Counted from the stretch's first letter, positions 37,322-46,896 are shown. The stretch: 64,000 nt of DNA from Campylobacter pinnipediorum subsp. caledonicus (GCF_002022005.1 NZ_CP017258.1:1302001-1366000), one strand, 5' to 3'. Notes: a model not told the origin generated them from the letters alone. Numbers and translations: made by a program.

Positions 37322-39556
37322 ATGAAAAAAAATTTATTTTTATGTTTAATGGTTATTTGTGGTTTAAATGCTGAACAAATTCGTTCAATAAATTTTTCAG
37401 GGCTAATACACTTATCACAAGATGTTGCAAAAGATATAAGTGGGTTAAAAATAGGAGATACATTAAACGGTCAAAATACCGACAAAGCAATTATAAATCT
37501 TTTTAAGCAAGGATACTTCAAAGATATATATATAACAAGTGATGACAACGGAAACGTAACAATCAATCTAAAAGAAAAGCCTAGCATAGCAAAAATAGAG
37601 CTAGAGGGTGTTGTAACAAATGATAAAACAGCAATAGAATCTTTAATAAACATAAAACCTGGAAATATGTATGATGAAGTTTCATTGGAAAAAACAATTG
37701 AAAAAATTAGACAATTTTATGAAGCAAAAGGATATTTTGATACAGTTGTTGATGTAAATAAAGAATTTATACAAGGAAATGAAAGCTCAGTCGCACTCAC
37801 ACTAAATGTAAATCGCGGCGAAAATATGATTATAGATGATATTAAATTAATAGGAGCAAATGTATTTAGTTACTCCGATATAGAACCAATCGTTGCAAAT
37901 AAAAGCCGAGAATTTCTTGGATGGATGTGGGGAAGAAATGATGGAAAGGTAAAGCTTTTTGAATTACCATCAGATCCACATAGAATTCAAGATAAATATT
38001 TTCAAAAAGGCTACTTAGATGCAACAGTATCACAGCCATTTTTGAATGCTTCGTTCGATAGCTACAAATCTGATTTAACATACTATATAAAAGAAGGAAA
38101 ACCTTATAATGTTTCTGATGTAAAAATAAATGCTCCAGAATTTTTAGACATAAACAAAGAAAAACTAATAAAAGATTTTAAATTAGAAGCTGGCGACAGA
38201 ATGAATTCTGAACGCTTAAGAAAAGATATGAAAGTCTTAGATAATTTGGTTGCTGACAAAGGATATGCTTTTGTAAAAGTCTATCCAAATACAAACAAGC
38301 ATGAAGATAATCAAACAGTAGAGATAGAATATAAAATAGAACCTGGCGAACAAGTATATATAAGAAATGTTCAAATTTCAGGAAACGAAAGAACTGCTGA
38401 CAGAGTAGTTAGAAGAGAGTTATATCTCACAGAAGGAAACTTATACAACAGAACCGATCTTAAGGATTCCGAAGACTCTTTGAGAAGAACAAGCTATTTT
38501 GAAGATGTTCAAATACAAGAAGAGCGCATAGACCCAAACACTATAGACTTAATTGTTAATGTAAAAGAGGCATCAACCGGCTCAATTAGTGGTGGTATAG
38601 GTTATGGTAGTTCTGATGGATTATTATTAAATGCAAGTTTATCAGACACAAATATATTTGGTTCAGGCATGAATGGAGGCATAAGCGTAGAAAAAAGTGA
38701 TGATGAGCTTTCTGGTCAAATAAGCCTAACAAATCCAAGATTAAATGATTCAGAATATAGTCTTGGTGGATCAATTTATGCAAATGACTACAAAAGAAAC
38801 AGCTATAAACAAAAATCATATGGTTTTAACACAACTTTAGGCAGAAGATTAACAAGAAACTTAAGCACATCTTTAACATATGTGATACAGCAAAGTCAAA
38901 TTTCTGGTCTTAGTAGGGCTCTTTTACAAATAGGGCATAAAGAGGGTAAAAATCTAAAAAGTTCTTTAATACCTGCTATAAATTATAATAGCACTGATGA
39001 TTATTATCTTCCTAGAAGAGGTATAACAGCAGGGGCATCTGTAGAGTTTACAGGAATTGGCGGAGATGAAAAATTTACAAAATTTAGAACAAATTTTAAC
39101 TACTATCTAGGATTAAAAGATTATATAGATTATGATTTTATTTTAAGATATAAATCAGCGTTTAGTAAAATATGGAATAATGGATATGTGCCTATAAATG
39201 AAAAATTCTACCTTGGTGGATTAAGAGATCTTCGTGGATATGAAAACAGAACTGTATCTCCAAAAGTATCTTATAATAAAGAATGGTATGAAACTGGTGG
39301 CGAAATATCTTTTAACAACTCATTTGAGTTTAGTTTTCCTATCATAGATCGCGTAAAAATGCGTGGGGTATTATTTTTTGATTACGGTGCTATTGGAGAG
39401 AAAAACTTAAGCGAGATAACAAGAATGTCAACTGGTGCTGGTATAGAATGGATTACACCTATTGGTCCTTTACAACTTATATATGCAAAACCAATTAACC
39501 CATCAAGGAGCGATGAAACAAATAGATTTGAATTTAGCATAGGAAGAAGATTTTAA
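37322..39556 (+). CDS. bamA: Outer-membrane protein assembly factor BamA
   Basis: BamA inserts beta-barrel proteins into the outer membrane. The 744-residue protein has a signal peptide (MKKNLFLCLMVICGLNA), five POTRA domains (to about residue 410) and a 16-strand barrel. The barrel motif YLGGLRDLRGYENRTV has the conserved RGY, and the protein ends in an aromatic residue (FEFSIGRRF), the usual C-terminal barrel signal. It diverges from the tyrA remnant, and a strong hairpin follows it. Confidence 0.97.
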   Translation: MKKNLFLCLMVICGLNAEQIRSINFSGLIHLSQDVAKDISGLKIGDTLNGQNTDKAIINLFKQGYFKDIYITSDDNGNVTINLKEKPSIAKIELEGVVTNDKTAIESLINIKPGNMYDEVSLEKTIEKIRQFYEAKGYFDTVVDVNKEFIQGNESSVALTLNVNRGENMIIDDIKLIGANVFSYSDIEPIVANKSREFLGWMWGRNDGKVKLFELPSDPHRIQDKYFQKGYLDATVSQPFLNASFDSYKSDLTYYIKEGKPYNVSDVKINAPEFLDINKEKLIKDFKLEAGDRMNSERLRKDMKVLDNLVADKGYAFVKVYPNTNKHEDNQTVEIEYKIEPGEQVYIRNVQISGNERTADRVVRRELYLTEGNLYNRTDLKDSEDSLRRTSYFEDVQIQEERIDPNTIDLIVNVKEASTGSISGGIGYGSSDGLLLNASLSDTNIFGSGMNGGISVEKSDDELSGQISLTNPRLNDSEYSLGGSIYANDYKRNSYKQKSYGFNTTLGRRLTRNLSTSLTYVIQQSQISGLSRALLQIGHKEGKNLKSSLIPAINYNSTDDYYLPRRGITAGASVEFTGIGGDEKFTKFRTNFNYYLGLKDYIDYDFILRYKSAFSKIWNNGYVPINEKFYLGGLRDLRGYENRTVSPKVSYNKEWYETGGEISFNNSFEFSFPIIDRVKMRGVLFFDYGAIGEKNLSEITRMSTGAGIEWITPIGPLQLIYAKPINPSRSDETNRFEFSIGRRF

Positions 39557-39570
39557 TATATAATTTTATT

Positions 39571-39609
39571 TTATAAGTTAATGATATTAAAATTATCATT
39601 AACTTATAA
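39571..39609 (+). terminator. Hairpin after bamA
   Basis: A perfect 16-bp A/T-rich stem (39571-39586 with 39594-39609) and a 7-base loop begin 14 bases after the bamA stop. No U-tract follows, so it may terminate weakly or stabilise the mRNA 3' end. Confidence 0.6.
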
Positions 39610-39680
39610 CAACCTATCACTAGCAAATACGACTTTTTTAAATACATAAAGCAAAAAATATATAATCCGGAAGCAAAATT

Positions 39681-42059
39681 ATGGCAAAAGATAGATGTAC
39701 TCATTGCAAACTTATTTTTGATACTAACTCTATGATAAAGACAGATAATGGTATATTTTGTTGTAATGGTTGCAAAAATGTATACGAAATAATTAAAAAC
39801 AATGGATTTGAGGAATTTTATTCAAGGCTTGGAAACAACAACCTAAACCCAGCAAAAAACTCAAATTTAATAGAATCAAATCTTGAAAATTTATACAAAA
39901 ACTATGTTACAAGAAAAGATGGTTTTAACCAAATAAGCCTAATAATAGAGGGAATTCATTGTAGTGCTTGCATATGGCTAAATGAAAAAATACTATTTTC
40001 AACTAGGGGAATTTTAGAAGTTAACATAAACTCTATAAACAATAAAGCAACCATTCTTTGGGATGAAAATGAAACAAATTTAAAAGAGATTTTAACAAAA
40101 ATAAACTCTATAGGTTACAAGGCTCTTGTTTATGATTCATCAAAAGAAGACACTATTTTAAATGCAAAAAGAAGAGATTTTTATATCAAACTTCTAGTTG
40201 GAATTTTTGCGCTTATGAATATAATGTGGATAGCAATAGCCCAATATGCAGGATATTTTAGTGGCATGGATAAAGACATAAAAGATATCTTAAATTTTGC
40301 AGAGTTTATACTAGCAAGCCCTGTGCTTTTTTATACAGGTGGTAGCTTTTTTAATGGCTTTAAAATAGCGTTAAAAACTAAAACTCCAAATATGGACATG
40401 CTTGTAGCAACAGGTGCATCACTAGCTTATTTTTATTCTATATACGCTATGTTTTCAAGAAAAGCAGAGGTCTATTTTGACTCTGTTGCTATGATTATCA
40501 CATTTGTTTTTATAGGAAAATTCTTAGAAGTTTTAAGCAAAAAAAGAGCTAGTGATACTCTTGATACCTTAAATTCAATGGTTTTAAATGAGGTAAATAT
40601 AAAAACCGAAGGCAAAATCATATCAAAAAATATTCACGAAATTATGGTCGGTGAAACGATAGTATTAAAAGCCGGAGATAAAGTTGTTATAGATGGAATT
40701 ATAACCAGTGGAGAGGCTAGTTTTGACTGCTCTAGCTTAAGTGGAGAAAGCATACCTATCACACTTGGTCCATCTGATGAACTAAAAAGCTCTAGTGTGT
40801 GTCTAGATGGGTGCATAGAGTATAAAGCAACATCTGAGTTTAAAAATTCTTTTTTAAATAAAATAATAAACCTAATACAAAACTCAAGCTCAAACAAACC
40901 AAACCTTCAACAACTTGCAAACAAAATTGCATCTAAATTTTCACTTACTATTTTAATCATAGCAATTTTTACATTTTTCTTTTGGTTTTTAAAATCAGAT
41001 TTTCAAACCGCTCTTGTCATTGCAATATCTGTTATAATCATAGCTTGTCCTTGCGCCTTAGCTCTTGCAACACCAGTTAGCACACTTGTAGGCATAGGTG
41101 CTGGGCTTAAAAACAATGTTATATTTAAACAATCAAAAACAATAGAAACACTAGCAAAATGCGATACCATAGTTTTTGATAAAACAGGAACACTAACAAA
41201 AGCAAAACTAAAAGTAGATAGGTTTGAGCAAATAAACGATATAAATTTAGAGCTTATTGCATCATTATGTAAAACCTCAAAACATCCAGTTAGTGTCGCT
41301 ATTTTTGAGTTTTTAAAACAAAAAAATATCACATCAAATATAAATTTAACAAACATTAAAGAAATTTCAGCAAAAGGGGTAATGGCTAATTTTAACAATA
41401 AAACACTAATTGGAGGAAATAAAAAATTCCTACAAGAAAATGGAACAACAATAAATAGCAATCAAAATTCAACTGAATATTTTGTTGCATTTGATAAAGT
41501 TTTAGTAGCAAAATTTAGCTTAAGCGATGAGATAAAAGAAGATGCAAAAAGCTATATAGAAAAACTAAAAAAACTTAATTTGGATATTTATATGCTTACT
41601 GGAGATAATGAAATTACAGCAAAAAAAGTAGCAAACCAACTTGGTATCAAAAATATAAAATATGAAATGCTACCAGATGAAAAAGCAAATTTCATATCAA
41701 CCCTTAATAAAAATAACAAAAAAGTATTAATGGTTGGAGATGGAATAAACGATGCCATCGCTATGAGCTATTCGCATGTAGCAATATGCATGGGAAGTGG
41801 ATCTGACATAAGTTTAGAAAAAAGCGATGTGATTATATTGGATGATTCATTAAAATCATTAACCAAAGCTATATTAATAAGCAAAAAAACTATGTCTATT
41901 ATAAAACAAAATTTATTTTTCTCATTAAGCTATAATGCTCTTACTATACCTTTAGCCGTAATGGGATTTATAATACCCCTATTTGCAGCTTTATCTATGT
42001 CATTTAGTTCAATAATAGTGATACTAAATTCTCTTCGCATAAAAAAATCAAAGGAATAA
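39681..42059 (+). CDS. ccoI: Copper-transporting P-type ATPase CcoI/FixI
   Basis: CcoI delivers copper for cbb3 oxidase assembly. The 792-residue P1B ATPase has an N-terminal Cys-rich domain (CTHCKLIF, CCNGCKNVYEI), an HMA domain with GIHCSACIWLNEK (about 94), the metal motif IACPCALALATP (about 456), the phosphorylation site DKTGTLTKAK and GDGINDAIAMSYSHV. The CPC motif and N-terminal domain are typical of FixI/CcoI rather than CopA. It is followed 2 bases later by ccoS, which confirms the assignment. Confidence 0.93.
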   Translation: MAKDRCTHCKLIFDTNSMIKTDNGIFCCNGCKNVYEIIKNNGFEEFYSRLGNNNLNPAKNSNLIESNLENLYKNYVTRKDGFNQISLIIEGIHCSACIWLNEKILFSTRGILEVNINSINNKATILWDENETNLKEILTKINSIGYKALVYDSSKEDTILNAKRRDFYIKLLVGIFALMNIMWIAIAQYAGYFSGMDKDIKDILNFAEFILASPVLFYTGGSFFNGFKIALKTKTPNMDMLVATGASLAYFYSIYAMFSRKAEVYFDSVAMIITFVFIGKFLEVLSKKRASDTLDTLNSMVLNEVNIKTEGKIISKNIHEIMVGETIVLKAGDKVVIDGIITSGEASFDCSSLSGESIPITLGPSDELKSSSVCLDGCIEYKATSEFKNSFLNKIINLIQNSSSNKPNLQQLANKIASKFSLTILIIAIFTFFFWFLKSDFQTALVIAISVIIIACPCALALATPVSTLVGIGAGLKNNVIFKQSKTIETLAKCDTIVFDKTGTLTKAKLKVDRFEQINDINLELIASLCKTSKHPVSVAIFEFLKQKNITSNINLTNIKEISAKGVMANFNNKTLIGGNKKFLQENGTTINSNQNSTEYFVAFDKVLVAKFSLSDEIKEDAKSYIEKLKKLNLDIYMLTGDNEITAKKVANQLGIKNIKYEMLPDEKANFISTLNKNNKKVLMVGDGINDAIAMSYSHVAICMGSGSDISLEKSDVIILDDSLKSLTKAILISKKTMSIIKQNLFFSLSYNALTIPLAVMGFIIPLFAALSMSFSSIIVILNSLRIKKSKE

Positions 42060-42061
42060 AA

Positions 42062-42292
42062 ATGAGTAATGGTGTAATAGCAACTATGCTTTTTATATCC
42101 ATAACGCTTGGTGCATTTGCACTTTTTGGACTAATATGGGGTATAAAAAATAAACAATTTGAAGACTATAGAAAGTTTTTAGATGGAAACAAATTTGATG
42201 ATGAAGATGCATTAAATGATGCTTATGAACTAGAAAAAAGAAAAAAAGAGGCACTTAAGAAACAAAAAAAAAGCTACATGCCTCCTGATTAA
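42062..42292 (+). CDS. ccoS: cbb3 oxidase assembly protein CcoS
   Basis: The 76-residue protein has one N-terminal membrane helix ending FGLIWGIKNKQFEDYRKF, then DDEDALNDAYELEKRKK, characteristic of CcoS. It follows ccoI after 2 bases and is needed with it for copper and haem insertion into cbb3 oxidase. It converges with yqhA, 3 bases apart. Confidence 0.92.
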   Translation: MSNGVIATMLFISITLGAFALFGLIWGIKNKQFEDYRKFLDGNKFDDEDALNDAYELEKRKKEALKKQKKSYMPPD

Positions 42293-42295
42293 GAT

Positions 42296-42808
42296 TTAAT
42301 GTTTTTCACCTTTATGTAAAAAATAAATTCCAAGACAAATAGCCAATATACTAAGAGCAAGATATGACATTTCTAATGGTGTTTTAAACTCTGCATGCAA
42401 AACTCTTTGGAAAAAATTCACAATCAAAACCATTATGATTACTTTAGCTAATTTATCTTTTAATTCATCCAAAGAATGAACTTCAAGCACACTTGAATGC
42501 TTTGAACTTTTCATAATCTCAACTTCGCTTATAAAAAGCTCATAAATACCAAATCCAAATATAAAAAGCACTAATGCCATAAGATAAAGATCTATAGCAC
42601 CAACTATGCCGCCAACCACGCTTGAATGAAAGTCATCCGGATGAAAACCATTGAAAAAATAAGCATAAACATCTTTAAAAACATTGAAAACATCATAACT
42701 AGCTATAATAAAAATAACTATAGCACCAAGAATACAAAATATAACCGGTAAAACAGAAAAAATTCTACTAGACCACATTATTTTTTCAAAAAACTTTTCT
42801 AACATCAT
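42296..42808 (-). CDS. YqhA/UPF0114-family membrane protein
   Basis: The 170-residue protein has about four hydrophobic helices and matches UPF0114 (YqhA): MLEKFFEKIMWSSRIFSVLPV at the start, IDLYLMALVLFIFGFGIYELF in the middle and SLDELKDKLAKVIIMVLIV. The function of the family is unknown. It is separated from the modD-like gene by 68 bases containing A/T-rich promoter-like sequence. Confidence 0.88.
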   Translation of the reverse strand: MMLEKFFEKIMWSSRIFSVLPVIFCILGAIVIFIIASYDVFNVFKDVYAYFFNGFHPDDFHSSVVGGIVGAIDLYLMALVLFIFGFGIYELFISEVEIMKSSKHSSVLEVHSLDELKDKLAKVIIMVLIVNFFQRVLHAEFKTPLEMSYLALSILAICLGIYFLHKGEKH

Positions 42809-42876
42809 AAATCCTTAATTTTTTAAAGCCCGTATTGTATAATATTTTTTACATAATTTAACTGAAATTTATAATT

Positions 42877-43710
42877 TTATATAATTTCACAACCTAAATT
42901 TACAACACCTTGAGTATAAGGAGCGGAAGTTACTATGCCATCTATGCCTATTTTAGCATAATCAAAACAATTATCTAAATTAATGCCACCAGAAGCAGTA
43001 ATATTTATATTTTTATGGCTTTTATCCCTTAAAGATAGACAATCTTGTAATTGTTTTAAGCTAAATTTATCGCACTGAATAACATCTGGATCATAACTAA
43101 GAAGCAATTTAAAATCATCAAAATCGCCACACTCAACCATTATCTTTTTTTCTGGCATTTTTATCTTAAAAATCTTTATTTTTTCACAAAATTCATTAAA
43201 GTTTTTATAAAATTTAATGTGGTTATCAAAAAACAAAACACTATCAAAAAGCCCAAATCTATGAATATTTCCGCCGCCAGATAAAACAGCTTGAACACAA
43301 AGTTCTTTTGAAAAAGGAAATGTTTTTCTTGTAGTGAGCAAAGCACAATTTGCATTTGCCTTTTTTATCTGAGAAACCATATCATATGTATATGTTGAAA
43401 TTTTACACGAATATTCAAATAAAACCTGTATTAGTTTCCAAGCCTTATGGATATCAAAATATCTACCTTTGATTGAAAAAATTTCATCTTTTGGCATAAA
43501 AATATCTGAGTTTTTACCTATTTTTAACACTTCGCAGTTAAATTTCTTAGCAATATCCAAAGCCATTAAAACACCACTTAAAATAAGCCTTTCTCTGGTA
43601 TAAATTTTAAGTGTAACGTATTTATCATAAAACTCATCATCTGATTGTAGGCTAGTGGTCAAATCCTCAAAGCCTACATCAGAAAATATATAATCATCAA
43701 GATTTGTCAC
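42877..43710 (-). CDS. ModD-like (NadC-paralogue) phosphoribosyltransferase
   Basis: The 277-residue protein has the quinolinate phosphoribosyltransferase fold. The motif TTRKTFPFSKELCVQAVLSGGG followed by HRFGLFDSVLFFDNH fits the ModD branch, in which NadC's TRKTTPGLR is replaced by RKTFPxxK. ModD genes accompany molybdate systems but their reaction is unproven. The start is a GTG at 43710 that overlaps the 90-residue membrane protein gene by 14 bases, so it is coupled to the metal cluster upstream. Alternative: true NadC, less likely given the motif and the absence of nadA/nadB. Confidence 0.75.
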   Translation of the reverse strand: MTNLDDYIFSDVGFEDLTTSLQSDDEFYDKYVTLKIYTRERLILSGVLMALDIAKKFNCEVLKIGKNSDIFMPKDEIFSIKGRYFDIHKAWKLIQVLFEYSCKISTYTYDMVSQIKKANANCALLTTRKTFPFSKELCVQAVLSGGGNIHRFGLFDSVLFFDNHIKFYKNFNEFCEKIKIFKIKMPEKKIMVECGDFDDFKLLLSYDPDVIQCDKFSLKQLQDCLSLRDKSHKNINITASGGINLDNCFDYAKIGIDGIVTSAPYTQGVVNLGCEII

Positions 43711-43969
43711 TATCTTTTTTAACTCTCTTAATTTTACTTGATTGTTTTAATATCATTTTTTTAAAAATACCATTATCATAAAGACCAGCATGATAAACAC
43801 TAAACGCAACCATAGCAATACCGGCAACAGTATGAGCTTTTTTAAATGTTTTATTTTTCATTTTAAAAGCAGTTAATGTTAAAACGCCCAAAGACACGCT
43901 CATGCCAACTTTTGCAAATTTTCTTTGAGTATTTAAATCAAGCAACTGTCCGCTTATATTATTTTTCAA
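43697..43969 (-). CDS. Small membrane protein downstream of the P1B-6 ATPase
   Basis: The 90-residue protein has two hydrophobic stretches (about 20-38 and 47-63) separated by a basic loop KMKNKTFKKAH, and a Lys-rich C-terminal tail. A His at each end of helix 2 (KKAHTVAGIA, FSVYHAGLY) is notable for a haem or metal site. No known family is recognised. Its start overlaps the ATPase gene by 11 bases and its end overlaps the modD-like gene, so it is part of the same unit. Confidence 0.75.
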   Translation of the reverse strand: MKNNISGQLLDLNTQRKFAKVGMSVSLGVLTLTAFKMKNKTFKKAHTVAGIAMVAFSVYHAGLYDNGIFKKMILKQSSKIKRVKKDSDKS

Positions 43970-46043
43970 ATTTTATACCTTTCATTGAATTTAACAATAG
44001 CCATATAGTAGTGCCATTGTGCAAAACAGCTGTGGATATAGGATTTAATAATCCAAATGTAGCAGCACCCAATATGGCTGAGTTTATGCCTACTGTTAGC
44101 TTGAAATTTGAGCCTATAAGACTCATAGTTTTTACAGCTATCTCTTTTGCTATAGCAACACTCATAATATCATCTTTTAACAAGCTAATATCAGCTGCGG
44201 CTTTTGCTATATCAGCGCCCTTATGCATACTAATTCCAACATTTGCTTTTGTTAAAGATGGAGCATCATTGATACCATCGCCTACAAAAGCTACATTAGC
44301 ACCCTCAGACTTTAGCTCTTCTATAATTCTTGATTTGTCAGTAGGCAAACAATCAGCATAAAATCTATCTATGCCAAGCTCATCTGCTACTTCTTTAGCC
44401 TTTAACTCAACATCTCCAGTAAGCATTATAATCTGTTTAACACCTGATTTTCTAAGTTTGGCTATCATGTTTTTTGTATTTTCTCTCATCTCATCTTTCA
44501 TAGCAATAACGCCAGCAAGTTCTTTATCATATCCTATATAAAGAAGGGTAAGACCATTATTTAAAGCATCTTGTATAGTTTTTTCGTGTTTAGAGAAATC
44601 TATCTTTTCATCATCTTCCAAAAAATGTCTAGAACCTATTACAACCTCTTTTGTATTCATCTGAGTTTTTACTCCATGAGCCACTATGAACTCAACCTCA
44701 TCGTGATGAATATGATCAAACCCTCTTTTTCTAGCAGCATCAACTATAGCTTCGGCAACCGGATGAAAATAGTGTTCTTCTGCGCTAGCGGTTAAGTTCA
44801 AAAGCTCATCTTCATTCATACCATCTTTAAATGGATATATCCCAACGACAGCCAAGCTGCCTTTTGTAAGAGTTCCTGTCTTGTCAAAGACAAATGTATC
44901 AGCAGCACCTAAAGCCTCTATAGCCTTTGCCCCTTTTATCAAAATTCCATTTCTTCCAGCTTTTGATATGCTTGATTTAAATGACACTGGCGTTGCTAGC
45001 TTTAAAGCACAAGAGTAATCAGCCTGCAAAACAGAAGCAACGCTATCTGTATTTTTATTGACCAAATATGAAATACCAGCTAGAGAAAGAGTAACAGGCA
45101 CTAAGCTATCTGCTAATTTTGTAGCTTTTAGCCCTATGCTTGATTTTTCATTTAAAGAGGTTTGAATATATTCTTTAATCCTAGCTGTAGCCGTATCACT
45201 ACCGACATTTTCAGCCCAAATTTTTATCTTTCCCTCTTCTACTATCGTGCCACTTATTACCCTATCGCCTCTTTTTTTCATAACTGGCTCAGCTTCACCC
45301 GTCATAGAAACCTGATTTACACTAGCTTCACCACCAACTATATAGCCATCTATGCCGATATTTTCCCCAGCTCCAACAACAACTATATCGCCTTTGGATA
45401 AATTTTGAGTTTTTACCTTATTTAATGTTTTTTGACCATTTTGATTAGTCTCAACCCAAACCTCTTCTATGTTTGGCTTTGCTAGTTCCTTTATCAAATC
45501 ATCGCTTTTATGAACAGTGCTTTCTTCCATATATTCGCCCAAAGCAAGCATTAAATTTGTGCTATTTGCAGCAAGATAATCTTTTCTTGCTAGACTTACA
45601 CCAACGGCCATTGATTCAAGAACCCTTGAAGTAAGACCATCGTTTTTAAACTCTTTAAGCCCATCAAGTAAGATAGGAGCAGAGCTATAAACACTAATTG
45701 CTGCTTTTAATTTTGGACTTGCAAGAAGTGGCTCAATAACCAAAGAAGCCCCCGCCTTGTAAATATCAGCTTTACTTATACCGTGAACTTTTGGCTTTGT
45801 TTTTAGATCCAAATTACAAACAAACTCAATAATCTTTTCAAGTTGCGATAAATACTCTATAACTATGCTTTTTGTATATTTATTTACGCGAACATTATTT
45901 ACATTACTAAGTTCGGCAATACTAGCCTCTATGTAGCTTATATCGCTAGTCTCTTTTAGCTCATTAACCCTAAGCCTAACTCTATTTTTGCAACTATGTA
46001 AGATAGTTACATTATTCTTCTGCTTCAAGCTCAGCCTTAACAT
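43959..46043 (-). CDS. fezB: P1B-6 metal-transporting ATPase, FezB-like
   Basis: The ~694-residue P-type ATPase has DKTGTLTKGS (Asp at about 387), TGEAEPV, MLTGDVELKA and GDGINDAPSL, so it is catalytically complete. In the fourth helix the metal motif is YSCALKLATP (about 344-352): SCA, where copper and zinc pumps have CPC. SCA marks P1B-6 ATPases, whose best-known member is FezB of ferrosome iron organelles. The N terminus is an HMA-like domain with RVRLRV instead of CxxC. Start is uncertain: ATG 46043, or TTG 46028 with a better AAGG site. Both overlap the upstream gene. Naming as fezB is by motif and context, not proof. Confidence 0.8.
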   Translation of the reverse strand: MLRLSLKQKNNVTILHSCKNRVRLRVNELKETSDISYIEASIAELSNVNNVRVNKYTKSIVIEYLSQLEKIIEFVCNLDLKTKPKVHGISKADIYKAGASLVIEPLLASPKLKAAISVYSSAPILLDGLKEFKNDGLTSRVLESMAVGVSLARKDYLAANSTNLMLALGEYMEESTVHKSDDLIKELAKPNIEEVWVETNQNGQKTLNKVKTQNLSKGDIVVVGAGENIGIDGYIVGGEASVNQVSMTGEAEPVMKKRGDRVISGTIVEEGKIKIWAENVGSDTATARIKEYIQTSLNEKSSIGLKATKLADSLVPVTLSLAGISYLVNKNTDSVASVLQADYSCALKLATPVSFKSSISKAGRNGILIKGAKAIEALGAADTFVFDKTGTLTKGSLAVVGIYPFKDGMNEDELLNLTASAEEHYFHPVAEAIVDAARKRGFDHIHHDEVEFIVAHGVKTQMNTKEVVIGSRHFLEDDEKIDFSKHEKTIQDALNNGLTLLYIGYDKELAGVIAMKDEMRENTKNMIAKLRKSGVKQIIMLTGDVELKAKEVADELGIDRFYADCLPTDKSRIIEELKSEGANVAFVGDGINDAPSLTKANVGISMHKGADIAKAAADISLLKDDIMSVAIAKEIAVKTMSLIGSNFKLTVGINSAILGAATFGLLNPISTAVLHNGTTIWLLLNSMKGIKFEK

Positions 46044-46302
46044 CCTCAAATCGCTCTTTCAACTCTTCAATACCAGCATTTATTAAAGAGCCACCTTTTA
46101 TAATCGCCTTAAAAATATACTCTTGAGCCTTAGGATTTGTAAGCACATAAGCAGCCAAACCACCCAAAACAAGACCTTTTACAAAGCCTGCTGCATTAAA
46201 ATTATTAGGAACAAAAGGTATATCTTTAGCCGCATGATTTATGGCTTTATCTATACCATTTTGCTCAACTTGTTGATTATTGTTTATATATGGATTTTTC
46301 AT
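46012..46302 (-). CDS. Small YtxH-like membrane protein of the metal cluster
   Basis: The 96-residue protein has a polar N terminus, one glycine-rich helix (GFVKGLVLGGLAAYVLTN, about 44-61) and an amphipathic, Glu-rich C-terminal helix. This YtxH-like layout suits a membrane-surface structural protein. AGGAG lies six bases before the ATG. It overlaps the ATPase start. No enzyme motif is seen. Confidence 0.78.
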   Translation of the reverse strand: MKNPYINNNQQVEQNGIDKAINHAAKDIPFVPNNFNAAGFVKGLVLGGLAAYVLTNPKAQEYIFKAIIKGGSLINAGIEELKERFEDVKAELEAEE

Positions 46303-46317
46303 TTTAGCTCCTAAAAA

Positions 46318-46620
46318 TTATTTTAATGTTTTTTCTATCAGTAAAGCACCGCTAACACCGGCAACTAAACCAAATCCAGCTTCTAAATACTTACCTTTTG
46401 CAATTGAATTTGCTGCATAAATAGCGCTTGCAGCTGCAATCCCAGCTATTGCACCATTTTTTAATAGTTTTTTTACATCTATATTTGATAATTGTGAGTT
46501 CTTATTAGACTCAAGCACCAAAGTCGCGATAGTCGAAGCCAATGCGCCGCTTACAAAATGATCCAAAGGAAGTCTTGTTGTAGACATTTGAGATATTTTA
46601 GATAAATTTGTATTATTCAT
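46318..46620 (-). CDS. Small glycine/alanine-rich membrane protein of the metal cluster
   Basis: The 100-residue protein has three hydrophobic, small-residue-rich segments: FVSGALASTIATLVLE, NGAIAGIAAASAIYAAN and AGFGLVAGVSGALLIEKT. Packing motifs of the GxxxG kind recur. It could be the hydrophobic FezA-like partner of the ATPase, but sequence similarity cannot be judged here. It lies between two other small membrane genes with 11-15-base gaps. Confidence 0.75.
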   Translation of the reverse strand: MNNTNLSKISQMSTTRLPLDHFVSGALASTIATLVLESNKNSQLSNIDVKKLLKNGAIAGIAAASAIYAANSIAKGKYLEAGFGLVAGVSGALLIEKTLK

Positions 46621-46631
46621 TTTTAAGCGCC

Positions 46632-46895
46632 CTAGTCTTTATTTTCTTTTGTTGTTTTTGATTTGCCAGTTGTAGATCTTTTTCTTGTAGTAGTCTTTTT
46701 TGTTTTTAGGTTTTCTTCATCTTTACTAGATAAAACATTACTTATTTTATCTTTGCTTTTTTGAATGTTTTCAACTAGTAAATCTTTACCTTTTTGCATC
46801 TCATGACAAGCTTTTTGCTTTAGTTCATCTCTTTTATTCCAAGCAAGAACCGTCAAAGCTCCTGCGGCTATTCCTACTATAAATGGTAATGGCAT
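46632..46895 (-). CDS. Small membrane protein with Lys/Thr-rich tail
   Basis: From the ATG at 46895 this is 87 residues: MPLPFIVGIAAGALTVLAWN gives one membrane helix, followed by an amphipathic YtxH-like helix and a strongly basic tail (KKTTTRKRSTTGKSK). The start is set by AAGGA seven bases upstream; an in-frame ATG at 46919 lies inside the preceding gene. The basic tail could bind phospholipid, phosphate or nucleic acid; ferrosome granules are iron-phosphate rich, so a phosphate-facing role is a possible inference. Confidence 0.75.
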   Translation of the reverse strand: MPLPFIVGIAAGALTVLAWNKRDELKQKACHEMQKGKDLLVENIQKSKDKISNVLSSKDEENLKTKKTTTRKRSTTGKSKTTKENKD

Positions 46896-46896
46896 G

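Noticed and set aside
41003-41461. 152-residue minus-strand frame inside ccoI
   Set aside because: It is the mirror of the conserved CPC/DKTGT region of a clear ATPase gene.
39681-42059. CopA-type copper exporter instead of CcoI
   Set aside because: The N-terminal Cys-rich domain and the ccoS gene 2 bases downstream are specific to the cbb3 assembly ATPase.
42877-43710. NadC quinolinate phosphoribosyltransferase
   Set aside because: The RKTFP motif and context fit the ModD branch; no nadA or nadB is next to it.
43959-46043. Ordinary copper, zinc or cadmium efflux ATPase
   Set aside because: Helix 4 has SCA rather than CPC, CPH, SPC or TPC, and the HMA domain lacks CxxC.
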